Positions 11,330 through 22,229 of a DNA stretch of 64,000 nt are shown piece after piece. The notes below the pieces were generated by a model. The model saw only the letters and a list, made by a program, of their open reading frames with translations, did no database searches and was not told the origin of the DNA. Made by a program: the position numbers and the translations under genes. Origin of the DNA: Turbatrix aceti (taxonomy: Eukaryota; Nematoda; Chromadorea; Rhabditida; Panagrolaimidae); the NCBI GenBank assembly GCA_963969345.1, contig OZ017766.1, positions 1,984,001 to 2,048,000 on the forward strand. The letters are read 5' to 3'. The stretch's first letter is position 1; each line of letters opens with the position of its first letter.

Positions 11330-12478
11330 TTAGAGCTTGATGCTCTGCTGAACGGAGAGCAGCTGGTCAGCGGATTTCTTGAGCTGGGCCTTCTCGACTG
11401 CGTCGAGGTCTTGCTTGATGACGTGCGTGATGCCGTGGCTGCAGAGGATGCAGGGCAGCGACAGGTACGTGTCCGTCTCGATGCCGTGCAAGCCCTTGAC
11501 GTTGGTCGACAGCGCGACGACCTGGCGGCTGTTGTGGAGGGCGCCCTGCACGATCTTGGCCACGGAGAGACCGATGGCCCACGAAGTGTAGCCCTTGTAC
11601 TTGATGATTTCGTACGCGCTGTCGACCACCTTCTTGTGGATCGCGGATTCCCAGTTGTCGCTGGGCTTCTGCTCGCCGATGTGCGGCTTCAGGTTGGCCA
11701 GCGTGACGCCAGCGACGTTGACACCGCTCCAGACCGCGACGGAGGAATCGCCGTGCTCGCCGATGATCCAGCCGTGGCAGTTGGAGGGGGCGAGGTTGAG
11801 TTTCTCCGAGAGCAGCCAACGGAAGCGGGCGGAGTCGAGGTTAGTGCCGGAGCCGAAGACGCGCTCCGAGGGGAGCCCGCTGACCTTCCACGTCACGTAG
11901 GTGAGGACGTCGACGGGGTTGCTGACGACCAGGAGCAGCGTGTTGGGCGAGTACTTGACCAGCTGGGGCACGAGGTTCTTGAAGATCTCGACGTTGCGCT
12001 GCACGAGCGAGAGACGAGTTTCGCCCTCGCGCTGCCGGCAGCCGGCGGTGATCACGCAGATCTTGGAGCCCGCGGTGATCGCGTAGTCGGTGGACGCCTT
12101 GATCTTGCAGGGACGCGTGAAGGAGATGCCGTGCTGCAGGTCCATCATCTCACCCTTCACTTTGTGCGCGTCGACGTCGACGAGCGCGATCTCGCCGGCC
12201 AGGCCTTGCTGGAGGATGCTGTACGCGCACGCCATGCCTGAAAACGCCGGTGGCTTCAAAAAAAGGTGAAACGCACAACTCACCGACTTGGCCCACGCCA
12301 ACGACGGTCACCTTCTGCGCGGCGTAGTTCAGCGGCTCCTCGGCCTGCAGCTTCTGGAAGAGCGCCTGCGTGATGTCAGTCATCGCTCTGAAAACCAAAA
12401 GTTGTCAGGGAGTGTGGGGGTTCGTACAAACGGCAATTCGTCAATCGGCGAAGAAAACGTGAATTTTTCTTCAGACAT
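11330..12478 (-). CDS. ldh: L-lactate dehydrogenase
   Basis: Cytosolic NAD-dependent interconversion of pyruvate and L-lactate. Exons 12478..12432, 12387..12284 and 12237..11330 give 352 residues. The Rossmann glycine motif is GVGQVGMACA. The substrate loop reads CRQREGETR, keeping the Gln that marks LDH rather than malate dehydrogenase. [10 protein letters not shown] and the catalytic His in GEHGDSS are present. The first exon (begins MSEEKFTF) joins in frame through a GTTTGT donor and adds 17 residues. If that exon is only leader, translation starts at ATG 12383, giving 335 residues, close to the usual 331. That ATG sits just after a TTTTCAG acceptor, so a trans-spliced short form is also possible. 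Confidence 0.93.
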
Positions 12479-13738
12479 GGCAGCGAGAGGACGGCAGCGG
12501 ACGAGAAGCGAGCGCTCAAAATGACGTCCCGATTCTCATCCGCTGGGTTTAAATCAGATTCTCGCTGGTCAATGTTAAATTTACAAGCAAATCACCGGGG
12601 ATCGAATAGGTAAGGGAACACAAGCAAGTATTTTGCATTTTTAGGCAAAAACGCACGTCGACGACTAGTGGGTGAGTGTCCTTGTGCGCGCGCTGTAAAA
12701 AGCAAGACCAAAAACTAAGAGTGAATGACGCGACGTTATTCTGACTATAGTTTCCGTGTTGTTACTTTTTTCGTGCTTGTTTTGGTTGTATCTAGCGTTG
12801 TCTTTTATGCTGATGCGACAGGCAACCACGTGATTTGGGTCGAGACGACCTTGCTTTGCTGTCAGTCGCAAGTTTTTACGCCAATAATAAACTTCTCACC
12901 CGCTGCGTCGACCCTCGTCTTTTTTTGCCACCCGTGCACCCGGAAGAAAGAAGACTAAAAAAAGTTTTAACAAACTTTTTTTAGTTCCAATGCTTACAAA
13001 TAACGCAAGCGTACGTCAGCAATTTTTGCGACATTATTAATCAATTTCTAAACTTTGCATCGGATTGTTTACTCAAAAATCAAGTGGGAATTCGTATTTC
13101 AGCCTGACGGACGTAAGCACACGTGGAAACATTTTTTTTGAAATAACTCACTTTTGGTGCACATCCTCGGATTCGACCGACATGGTTCGGCTTGCCATGG
13201 TTCGGGTAGGCGACGGGGTGCGTTGGGTAGGTGGACTTGAACTCGGCTCTGTATGGGGACAGATCTCGACTGCGGCAAGGCAGCTGCAGCTATCGAGGAG
13301 CTTCAGGTCGGCTTAAATGTGGTCGGTTGTCCGTTGCTACGAGCAAGGCGGACCTTCGTCACTCGATTTCACTTGCTGACTCTGCAAACTAACGCTATTC
13401 CAAACCAAACACTCGCCATGCACTCCTAGAGTACATCCGCCACATCGCGCGCACAAAGGCTCCGAAACGAGCACATAAAGCATCTGCCAGGAAAGCCTCC
13501 CCCTTGAAACGACCTTTGGGGAAGGAAACTCTGTGTCCGAATGCAAAGCAATCGATGACAGACGATTTTTTTATGCGGTGGCAAGAAAAAACCGCAAACA
13601 AGAAAAGCCACGCTGCCTACATGTGCAACAGCGCCGAAAAGTGCACCCGCGCCGCAGACACTCGCCGGCGGCTGGGAATGTAGTGCCCAGGGCAAGGCAT
13701 CAAAAAACATGTTTTGCCAAAGAAGGCAACAAGTTTAC
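12479..13738. other. Intergenic, no clear gene
   Basis: AT-rich stretches near 12950-13050. Open frames here lack domains and clean splice context. One weak candidate for a very short two-exon gene is listed separately at 13073-13198. Confidence 0.35.
13073..13198 (-). CDS. Possible 25-residue peptide gene (weak)
   Basis: ATG at 13198 opens a 15-codon exon ending at a good GTGAGT donor (exon 13198..13152). A TCAG acceptor 48 nt downstream (exon 13103..13073) restores the frame and reaches a stop, giving 25 residues. Splice phase and intron size fit the neighbours. No family is recognised, there is no signal peptide, and the signals could arise by chance. It could also be the first exon of a longer gene that I cannot trace. 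Confidence 0.2.
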
Positions 13739-14301
13739 TCAGCGTAAGGGCTTGAACAATTCGTAAAAAGGCACCGAAGTCGTTGAGGCAGCTACAGGAG
13801 GAGGGGGATGAGATTCAACATTTTTTTTCGCCTGTGCAGCCCGCTCGACGTACCGACGCCTGGTTTCGGGAGTAGCTAGTCGCCAGCGAACACTCAGCAG
13901 GTGGTTGATCTCTGGAATAGACGACTTGGGGTTTTCAACCATCAGCAGCGTTCGAATGTCGGAACAAAACAGCAAAAACGCTGTCCTGAAAAACGAACAT
14001 TAATAAAATAAATTTCATAAAAATCAAACAAACTTGTTTGATTCGCGTTTGACCGGACGGCATGGAAGAAAACCGTTTTTCTCGAGTAACTTCTTGGCAT
14101 CCGGGCACTGTCTGGGCAGAACGTAAAACGGCAGTCGCTGGGTTTCCGTCAAATTCTGCAAAACAAACGCTAAAATAAAGAAAAGCAAAACAAACAAACG
14201 TTCCACTGCCTCATAGCCTTTTTCCCGGCTTGGCGCTGCTCGGATTCAGGCAAGTCTTTTATCTTTTCGGCGACGTATAAATGGAGTGGTGTGATTGACA
14301 T
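13739..14301 (-). CDS. Small tandem HMG-box protein (TFAM/HMG-5-like?)
   Basis: Three exons, 14301..14200, 14155..14034 and 13985..13739, join in frame to 156 residues. The N-terminal half matches an HMG box (LYVAEKIKDLPESEQ ... AMRQWNNLTETQR). The second half begins TAFLLFCSDIRTLLMVENP and ends with a WRLATPETRRRYVERA helix, a clear second box. Two boxes with a short linker and little else resemble mitochondrial transcription factor A, which binds, bends and packages mtDNA; a small nuclear HMG protein is the alternative. No mitochondrial presequence is seen, because the first box begins at residue 3. An upstream exon may therefore be missing. Not visible as one open reading frame. Confidence 0.65.
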
Positions 14302-14528
14302 TTCGAAAAACGGAATAAAATACAAGTCAAATAACTACGAAGACAACAGAAAACAAAAAACTGTCGGGTCAAAAAGCGTCGTAACGATTGCAAAGATTAC
14401 GGTACATTCAACGAACAAAATTCGCGCTGGGATTTTCCTTTTTACAAATGCAAATTATGTCTTTTTACTGCTTGTGCCACTTTGCGACCACGATTTGGCA
14501 TTTTTATGAGGTATCACTGACATCTGGC

Positions 14529-15574
14529 ATGTCGGGGACAGCGGATAAGAATCTTGAGTTGATCATATCCTGTCAACTACTCAAACTGAATGATTCCGAC
14601 GCCGTTGCTCCCATAAAGCGGAGACGTTTCCGACAATGCGTTGGTACTCGTGATACTCGACGCTCAAAGTAGTTTTTTCGGATATTTTGCCTTCGGTTTT
14701 TCCGAAATTGTGATTGAACGGTTCAAAATTTCAGTAAACGGCGAAATCGCAGTGACGATATTCCGGATTGTTTGAGCTTGGAGGTCATCGATTTCGAATC
14801 TAACAATTCCGTGCCCGCAATCAGCTCGAGGCAGTCCATGGAAAAGGCGAAGCGCCCCAAGAAGAAAAAGAAGAAGAAGAATCGTTCCAAGAGATCGTCT
14901 TCTTCCGGGACTTCTGGACGGAGCTGCCGCTCGAAGTACGTCACTTGCTGCCAGCAGCCTGGATACTTTTCGTCTAATCAGGCGTCTCAGGACTCTGAGG
15001 CGTCGCCACCCACGCGTTCGCGCACCGCGCATACGATTTCAGAGGGATCAGCTGACACGGGCCATCGCGGGTCTCGATCCAGGTTCATCACGATGTGCTT
15101 GGAGAATTTGGGCAGCGCCATCATGGAACTCTTCTTCTTCCTCCTCGAGACTGCCCGCGGATCCAACGTGCAGCCGGTGAGTTGTCGCAATGCTCTGCTA
15201 GCCTTTTTTTGCGTTTTTACGACCCCTTTTATTAGAGTGTGGCAGCTGTGTGCATCGCGCTGCTCGGAACATATCTCGCGGTCCTTTACCTAGAAGTCTC
15301 GCTGGCCGCCATCGTTCAGGTGCCTATGGAATGGGCTTGGCCGTGGGTGCATGTGTTGCTCCGGGCTTCCGAACGATTCTTCCTCTCGATCAGCGGCTTT
15401 TTCCGTGGCTTGGATGACATCGCTCAGGTGAGTTGCGACAACGAGTCACTCCATCTGTCGTTGTTTCAGAGCTCGTACTGCGACATGGCGGCCACTTGGT
15501 GCCAGCACTTCGATCTGATGTGCGACCAGCGATGCTCTTTCACTAAATTCGCCCTGGAACGAATACGCGGATGA
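14529..15574 (+). CDS. Unrecognised Lys-rich membrane protein
   Basis: Four exons, 14529..14668, 14735..15176, 15236..15427 and 15470..15574, give 292 residues. The middle has a run of seven lysines in a basic/Ser-rich patch (KRPKKKKKKKNRSKRSSSS), a possible nuclear or phosphoinositide-binding segment. Exons 2 and 3 end in hydrophobic stretches: one around IMELFFFLLETA, the other VAAVCIALLGTYLAVLYLEV followed by an amphipathic helix. The C-terminus is rich in Cys and Trp (seven residues of MAATWCQHFDLMC type spacing), then basic. The pattern suggests a membrane-anchored protein with a cytosolic basic tail. I do not recognise the family. The last two introns are strong; the first exon and start are less certain. 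Confidence 0.6.
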
Positions 15575-15690
15575 TTTGTGCCCCTTTAAACCGACTCAAA
15601 ATGAAATTTGTTTTATTCTCCGAGAAAAACAGCTTTCCTTTTGCCTCTTGTTTTACAATTTCGTGGTTCCACCTCGTCTGGGCTGTTTGT

Positions 15691-18600
15691 TACCTCTTTA
15701 TATAGTAAGGTGTTTCTGCAAGGACACAATTTTAATTTTACGTTATGTATATTCGATAAAATCCAAATTTTACGCTATCAACGATCTCATAAACCATTAG
15801 GTCCGGAGGCATTCATTTGAAAAAGATAATGCGCGCTTTATCATAATTGTCAAAATTTTGTCATCAAAAATGGCGAAAGCGCTATAGAGGGAGGAGGCGG
15901 CGCGCAGGGTCAAGTGGGTGAGTGTGAGCGAGCGAGCGATAGCGCAAGGACGATTGCGTAAGACAAAAAAATGATTCTGTTAAATTAATTTTAAAAATGT
16001 TGAAAAAAATATTTTTGAATTCCTCGGAAATAGGCAATCATAATGATGGGTCATTTGACAATCAAAAATCAAAAATGAACAAATTTGAATTTTTGGTTTA
16101 CAAAAAAATAATTTGTGCCAGTAACGGCGGTAGGGGCAAATGTGATATCAATAGCATTGCCATTTTTTGCTGAAGATGAAAAACATTTTTTCAACATTTT
16201 AAAAATTAATTTGAATAATTCAATTTTTTGATCTCTCAGAAAATGAAATCCATGGTGTGGGGGCGGACCAGACAGCGGGTGCAGAGACGGACGGCGCCGC
16301 ACATGCCATCAGTCGAGAGAACCGCAACGGCGGTGACAGTGGGCGATTGGGTGATGGCGAAAGATGACAAAACAAGTGATTGTTGTTATTAATTTTGATT
16401 TATGTATCATAATTTTATGATTTTTGTTGAATTGCTATTTTTCCTAGCCCCCAGTGTTAGTGTTAGTACATATTCTTTGAATATTTTTTTGTGTTTGGTT
16501 TTATGCTTTGAAACGGGTCAATAAGCGGTTGCAGCGGGCGAGGATTTATTAGGTGATGGCGAAAGATGCGCGATATTGAAAAGCAACATTATTACTTATA
16601 TTTTACAAAAGCGTAAAACAAATTACATGGGGCCCCGAAGGGGCCCCCATTATATTTATGTATTCCAATATTTTTAAAGCGGGTGAAAAAACGATTATAT
16701 GTATTTGATTTGATTTCGATAATATGCAAATCGTCGGTTATTCTAAAAGATAATAACAAAAAATAATTATTTTCTATCGGTAAAATTATGATCGGCAAAA
16801 GATAAACGAAAAACGGGCAAAAAGAAAATAAACAACAAAACGATAGACGATCCTTTTCGATTTTACGATCCTTCTGATCCTTCCTTGATACCTTTACCTT
16901 GCCTTGCCTTGCCTTCCCCTTCCTTCCTTTTCCCTTCCTGGGGCCCCCGTAGGGGGCCCCCCTTTAGCCTTGTTACCTCTCTATATAGTAAGGTGTTTTT
17001 ACAAAGACACAATTTTAATTTTACGGTATGTATATTCGATAAAATCCAAATTTTACGCTGTAAACGGTTTGGCGGGCCATTAGGTCCGGAGCCATTGATT
17101 TGAAAAAGATAATGCGCGCTTTATCATAATTGTCAAAATTGTCAATGGCGAAAGCGCGATAGAGGGAGGAGGCGGCGCGCAGGGTCAAGTGGGTGAGTGT
17201 GAGCGAGCGAGCGATAGCGCAAGGACGATTGCGTAAGACAAAAAAATGATTCTGTTAAATTAATTTTAAAAATGTTGAAAAAAATATTTTTGAATTCCTC
17301 GGAAATAGGCAATCATAATGATGGGTCATTTGACGATCAAAAATCAAAAATGAACAAATTTGAATTTTTGGTTTAAAAAAAATAATTTGTGCCAGTAACT
17401 GGGGTAGGGGCAAATGTGATATCAATAGCATTGCCATTTTTTGCTGAGTATGAAAAACATTTTTTCAACTTTTTAAAAATTAATTTGAATAATTCAATTT
17501 TTTGATCTCTCACAAAATGAAATCCTTGGTTAGTGGGCGGACCAGACAGCGGGTGCAGAGACGGACGGCGCCGCACATGCCATCAGTCGAGAGAACCGCA
17601 ACGGCGGTGACAGTGGGCGATTGGGTGATGGCGAAAGATGGCAAAACAAGTGATTGTTGTTATTAATTTTGATTCATGTATCATAATTTTATGATTTTTG
17701 TTAAATTGCTATTTTTCCTGGGTCCCAGTGTTAGTGTTAGTAGATACATATTTTTTGAATATTTTTTTGTGTTTGGTTTTATGTTTTGAAACGGGTCAAT
17801 AAGCGGTTGCAGCGGGCGAGGATTTATTAGGCGATGGCGAAAGATGCGCGATATTGAAAAGCAACATTATTACTTATATTTTACAAAAGCGTAAAACAAA
17901 TTACATGGGGCCCCGAAGGGGCCCCCATTATATTTATGTATTCCAATATTTTTAAAGCGGGTCAAAAAACGATTATATGTATTTGATTTGATTTCGATAA
18001 TATGCAAATCGTCGGTTATTCGAAAAGATAATAACAAAAAATAATTATTTTCTATCGGTAAAATTATGATCGGCAAAAGATAAACGTAAATCGGGCAAAA
18101 AGAAAATAAACAACAAAACGATAGACGATCCTTTTCGATTTTACGATCCTTCTGATCCTTCCTTGATGCCTTTACCTTGCCTTGCCTTGCCTTCCCCTTC
18201 CTTCCTTTTCCCTTCCTGGGGCCCCCGTAGGGGGCCCCCCTTTAGCCTTGTTTACCTCTCTATATAGTAAGGTGTTTTTACAAAGACACAATTTTAATTT
18301 TACGGTATGTATATTCGATAAAATCCAAATTTTACGCTGATAACGGTTTGGCGGGCCATTAGGTCCGGAGCCATTGATTTGAAAAAGATAATGCACGCTT
18401 TATCATAATTGTCAAAATAGTCAATGGCGAAAGCGCGATAGAGGGAGGAGGCGGCGCGCAGGGTCAAGTGGGTGAGTGTGAGCGAGCGAGCGATAGCGCA
18501 AGGACGATTGCGTAAGACAAAAAAATGATTCTGTTAAATTAATTTTAAAAATGTTGAAAAAAATATTTTTGAATTCCTCGGAAATAGGCAATCATAATGA

Positions 18601-19520
18601 TGGGTCATTTGACAATCAAAAATCAAAAATGAACAAATTTGAATTTTTGATTTTAAAAAAAATAATTTTTGCTAGATACTGGGGTAGGGGCAAATGTGAT
18701 ATCAATAGCATTGACATTTTTTGCTGCGTATGAAAAACATTTTTTCAACATTTTAAAAATTAATTTGAATAATTCAATTTTTTGATCTCTCAGAAAATGA
18801 AATCCATGGTGAGTGGGCGGAACAGACAGCGGGTGCAGAGACGGACGGCGCACATGCCATCAGTCGAGAGAACCGCAACGGCGGTGACAGTGGGCGATTG
18901 GGTGATGGCGAAAGATGGCAAAACAAGAGATTGTTGTTATTAATTTTGATGATTTATGTATCACATAATTTTATGATTTTTGTTAAATTGCTATTTTTCC
19001 TGGGCCCCAGTGTTAGTGTTAGTACATATTCTTTGAATATTTTTTTGTGTTTGGTGTTATGCTTTGAAACGGGTCAATAAGCGATTGCAGCGGGCGAGGA
19101 TTTATTAGGCGATGGCGAAAGATGCGCGATATTGAAAAGCAACATTATTACTTATGTTTTACAAAAGCGTCAAACAAATTACATGGGGCCCCAAAGGGGC
19201 CCCCATTGTATTTATGTATTCCAATATTTTTAAAGCGGGTCAAAAAACGATTATATGTATTTGATCTGATTTTGATAATATGCAAATTATCGGTTATTCT
19301 AAAAGATAATAACAAAAAATAATTATTTTCTATCGGTAAAATTATGATCGGCAAAAGATAAACGAAAAACGGGCAAAAAGAAAATAAACAACAAAACGAT
19401 AAACGATCCTTTTCGATTTTACGATCCTTCTGATCCTTCCTTGATACCTTTACCTTGCCTTCCCCTTCCTTCCTTTTCCCTTCCTGGGGCCCCCGTAGGG
19501 GGCCCCCCCTTTAGCCTTGT
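15691..19520. repeat. Tandem array: three copies of a 1.28-kb repeat
   Basis: Units at 15691-16973, 16974-18252 and 18253-19520 are nearly identical, differing by scattered substitutions and small indels. Each begins TACCTC(T/C)..TATATAGTAAGG and ends with a GC-rich hairpin (GGGGCCCCCGTAGGGGGCCCC) followed by TTTAGCCTTGT. A second GC palindrome (GGGGCCCCGAAGGGGCCCC) lies about 350 bp before each unit end. The bodies are AT-rich with no long open frame. Open frames of about 68 codons recur at the same place in each unit but have no domain. The array is close to exactly three units and is flanked by TGTTTGT on both sides (15684-15690 and 19521-19527), which suggests insertion as a unit. A satellite or a non-autonomous rolling-circle element are the main possibilities. 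Confidence 0.9.
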
Positions 19521-20321
19521 TGTTTGTAATTGCGACGGGGAATGGGCCCTGCGGAGTCGAGAACATGCATGCCTGTTCTCGCTGACCCATCATTCCATCA
19601 CCTCCCGGAACGCTGCTGCCGGCAGGGATTTTGAACTCGTTTGTTTTTTTCGCATGAATGTTTTCGCTAAAAGTTACGACCTAAGGATGGCTCTCATTTT
19701 CGACTCCCAGATCGCAAAATGCAGTGATACAATTTGCCATGCAGTCTGGCATGTTGTTGTCAGACAGATAACACTCCACTTGATAGCTCTGGAGTCATCA
19801 AGTCGGTGGGGGATCCAGGCCAGATGCTTTTTTTATAATTTGAGTCAAAAACGACAATTTTTAGCTTTTTATGCAAGTTATCCATTTTTGAGCAGCCCCG
19901 GGTCAAATAATAAAGTCGGGCAACTGTCTGGTTGATGGTCACGAACAATTGTGTTCGCTGTCCTTTGTCCTGATGAATCCCGGCCGTTTTTGGGGATTTA
20001 AGCAGCCTCGACTTTGTCTGAGTGGCGGGGACATGCTATGCCGTCATTGATAGCGGCCAGGTGCCGGAGGGCACTCTTACAAGCACCGAGTGTCGAAATT
20101 AGGGGCAGGTCGATGATTGGGGTTGTCATGTTTCACACTCGCGTTTCCCACGCTGCCGGGAGTTGCAGCAACAACGTGGTCGGCGCCTTGTCCCTGTTGT
20201 CCCCGGAATCCATTCATATTTGACGCGTGTGCCGCCCGCTTCCCTCACTGGCATTGATTGTAAAATCCGCAGGGCCGCGTGTGGTGCCTGTCGCGGTCTG
20301 CAGATTTGGCGATCCCACAGC
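19521..20321. other. Intergenic between repeat array and K+ channel first exons
   Basis: No coding exon with good splice sites was found. The stretch presumably contains upstream regulatory sequence of the K+ channel gene. Confidence 0.3.
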
Positions 20322-22229
20322 ATGGGACTCGGCAACCTCTCCGGCTTCAGCAAAGCGTATCGCAAAGAGGCGGTAAGTGACCGGGGGGGGGGCTTAATCA
20401 AATCAAATCAAACAAACATCGACCTGTCTGGCGGGCAGGCGCTCGGTCGCGGGGCCACACGGAAGATCCCGGAGGGCCATCCATCAGGCACGCTGTCATT
20501 TACCTGCTTTAAGAAAACATTGCTTACACACGGGGTCGTTAGGACCCCCTCCTCAGACCTTTCCCCGGATCTGGCCGCCACCACCCGCTCGTGTTGCTTT
20601 TTTGGCTCCCGCTGCCGTGTTGTTCTTATTTTCGCGTGCTTCGTTTGACTGCCTAATGCCGGCACACACGCTCAAGGCGATCACCGACGACACTTTGCTA
20701 TGAATGCACCGACTCGGTAAATGACGTCTCGACGACACCCTTCACGCAACTTACGAGAATGCCGATCGCACTTCGCCCCCAGCTCCTATGGCACATGGAT
20801 GCCCAGACGAAGGAAAAGGTTTGTCGTCGCACACGTTTGAAGTGAAGTGCATGAAAAAAGCTGTGCATAGGGGAACGGGCTATTTTGGGGCTTCTCGGAG
20901 GGCTATCTATAGCTCTCGACTGATCTAAAGGCCAATGCTCTCTATTTTGATCTCCACGCACGGCACTGGCATCGGGCAGTCTTCTTGCAGGCAATCTGGG
21001 GCAGCCAGTCTTAAAATTTCTTCGTGCACGCAAAAACTGAAATTGTCACAAAGCAAAAACACATATTTGACATGTCAGAGCAATTCTTACGTTTGTTTAA
21101 GGTTCGAAAACGTTGAAACTATGGAAAATACGTTTGTGTCAAAACTGAACGTATTTTGCACTTTAGTAGTTGATTTTGGCACGAACGGAAGCACTTGTTT
21201 GGGTTTCTCGGCTTTGGACGCAGGCGCTCCGTTCCGCACCTCTCAGTCGTCACCGGGCGGTCGAGAAGTCATAGACGTTAAGACAAATAACCCTTGGAGG
21301 TCGGGTTTCACAGCGTTGGCCACTTGGTCTGACGTCCTTCCGCGCGCGACGGCATTCAGGCTCAAATTCTCGGCATTCACTTGTGTTTTTGGCCCATCCT
21401 GGATTTGTCTCCGTTTTCGCCTGAAAGCGACCTCTGCTGCCGTCGGTGGCATCTGCTTTCGCTCTTTTTGTCTCTTGACTCCGCCCGGTCCCAAAAAGTG
21501 GCGAAAGGCGGCTTCACCAAATTGAATATCATCTTAACAGTGCCCGACGACGGGCTGTGTGCCAAAAGGCAAAAACATCCCCCTACGTGATTTGTGGCAC
21601 CTTTTGATAGCGCAGTCCCTTCCACAAAAAACGTAAACTATTTATGCATCGCTGTCGAGAGCCATTGTTTTTGGCGTTTAATGGGACGGGGTATTTTGTG
21701 GCCGTTTATGTTCTTTCATTCGCTCCTCTCTTCGATGCTCCAAATTTTCTGGGATACTCTTTTGCACTTCCCGGCCGGCTTCCTACTTTTTCTGCAGCCC
21801 AAACCACCCCATTTGGTGCTATTTTGGGCGGAGGAGAGCAAAAAGTATTTTGTCAAAGGGCTTTTCCATTCTTTTCGCCGTGATGGGCTGAGATGAATAT
21901 TACCCGGCTCTTCTGACCTTTGGCGGCGGAGGCACCGACGTATATTCATTTGCGTGCGGCATCAAAGTTTATTTATGCCCTGCTCGCTGAAGACCAGATT
22001 TGGCGGCCGCTTGGACACCAGCCGAGCAGCTTCTTCCCTTCGCGGGCTTCTATCAGGTTTTTCAATCGCTACGCGACTCCCTCGATGACGCCCGCGGGAG
22101 GGGCCGCCGCACTCTGGCCTCGCTCGTTGTAATTTGTCTCTGCGGATCGTCGTTGATTCACTCTTTTTTGTTTCCCTGACAAACGACTGTTTTCTTTTAA
22201 AACTCGCGTACCAAAAATTAATTTTTGGC
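20322..22229 (+). promoter_or_regulatory. Alternative first exons of the K+ channel
   Basis: Two short exons could replace the one at 22230-22289. Exon A, 20322..20372, encodes 17 residues (MGLGNLSGFSKAYRKEA) and ends in a GTAAGT donor. Exon B, 20759..20818, encodes 20 residues (MPIALRPQLLWHMDAQTKEK) and ends in GTTTGT. Both end in phase 0, as does the 22230 exon, and all join to the same acceptor at 22747. The intervening sequence would hold alternative promoters. No TATA elements were recognised. Confidence 0.6.

Noticed and set aside
11327..12241. Plus-strand open frame of 304 codons opposite lactate dehydrogenase
   Set aside because: Antisense shadow of the LDH coding exon; the minus strand carries the catalytic motifs.
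16592..19354. Open frames of about 68 codons recurring in each unit of the 1.28-kb repeat
   Set aside because: Their conservation follows from the copies being nearly identical; no start context, domain or splicing supports translation.
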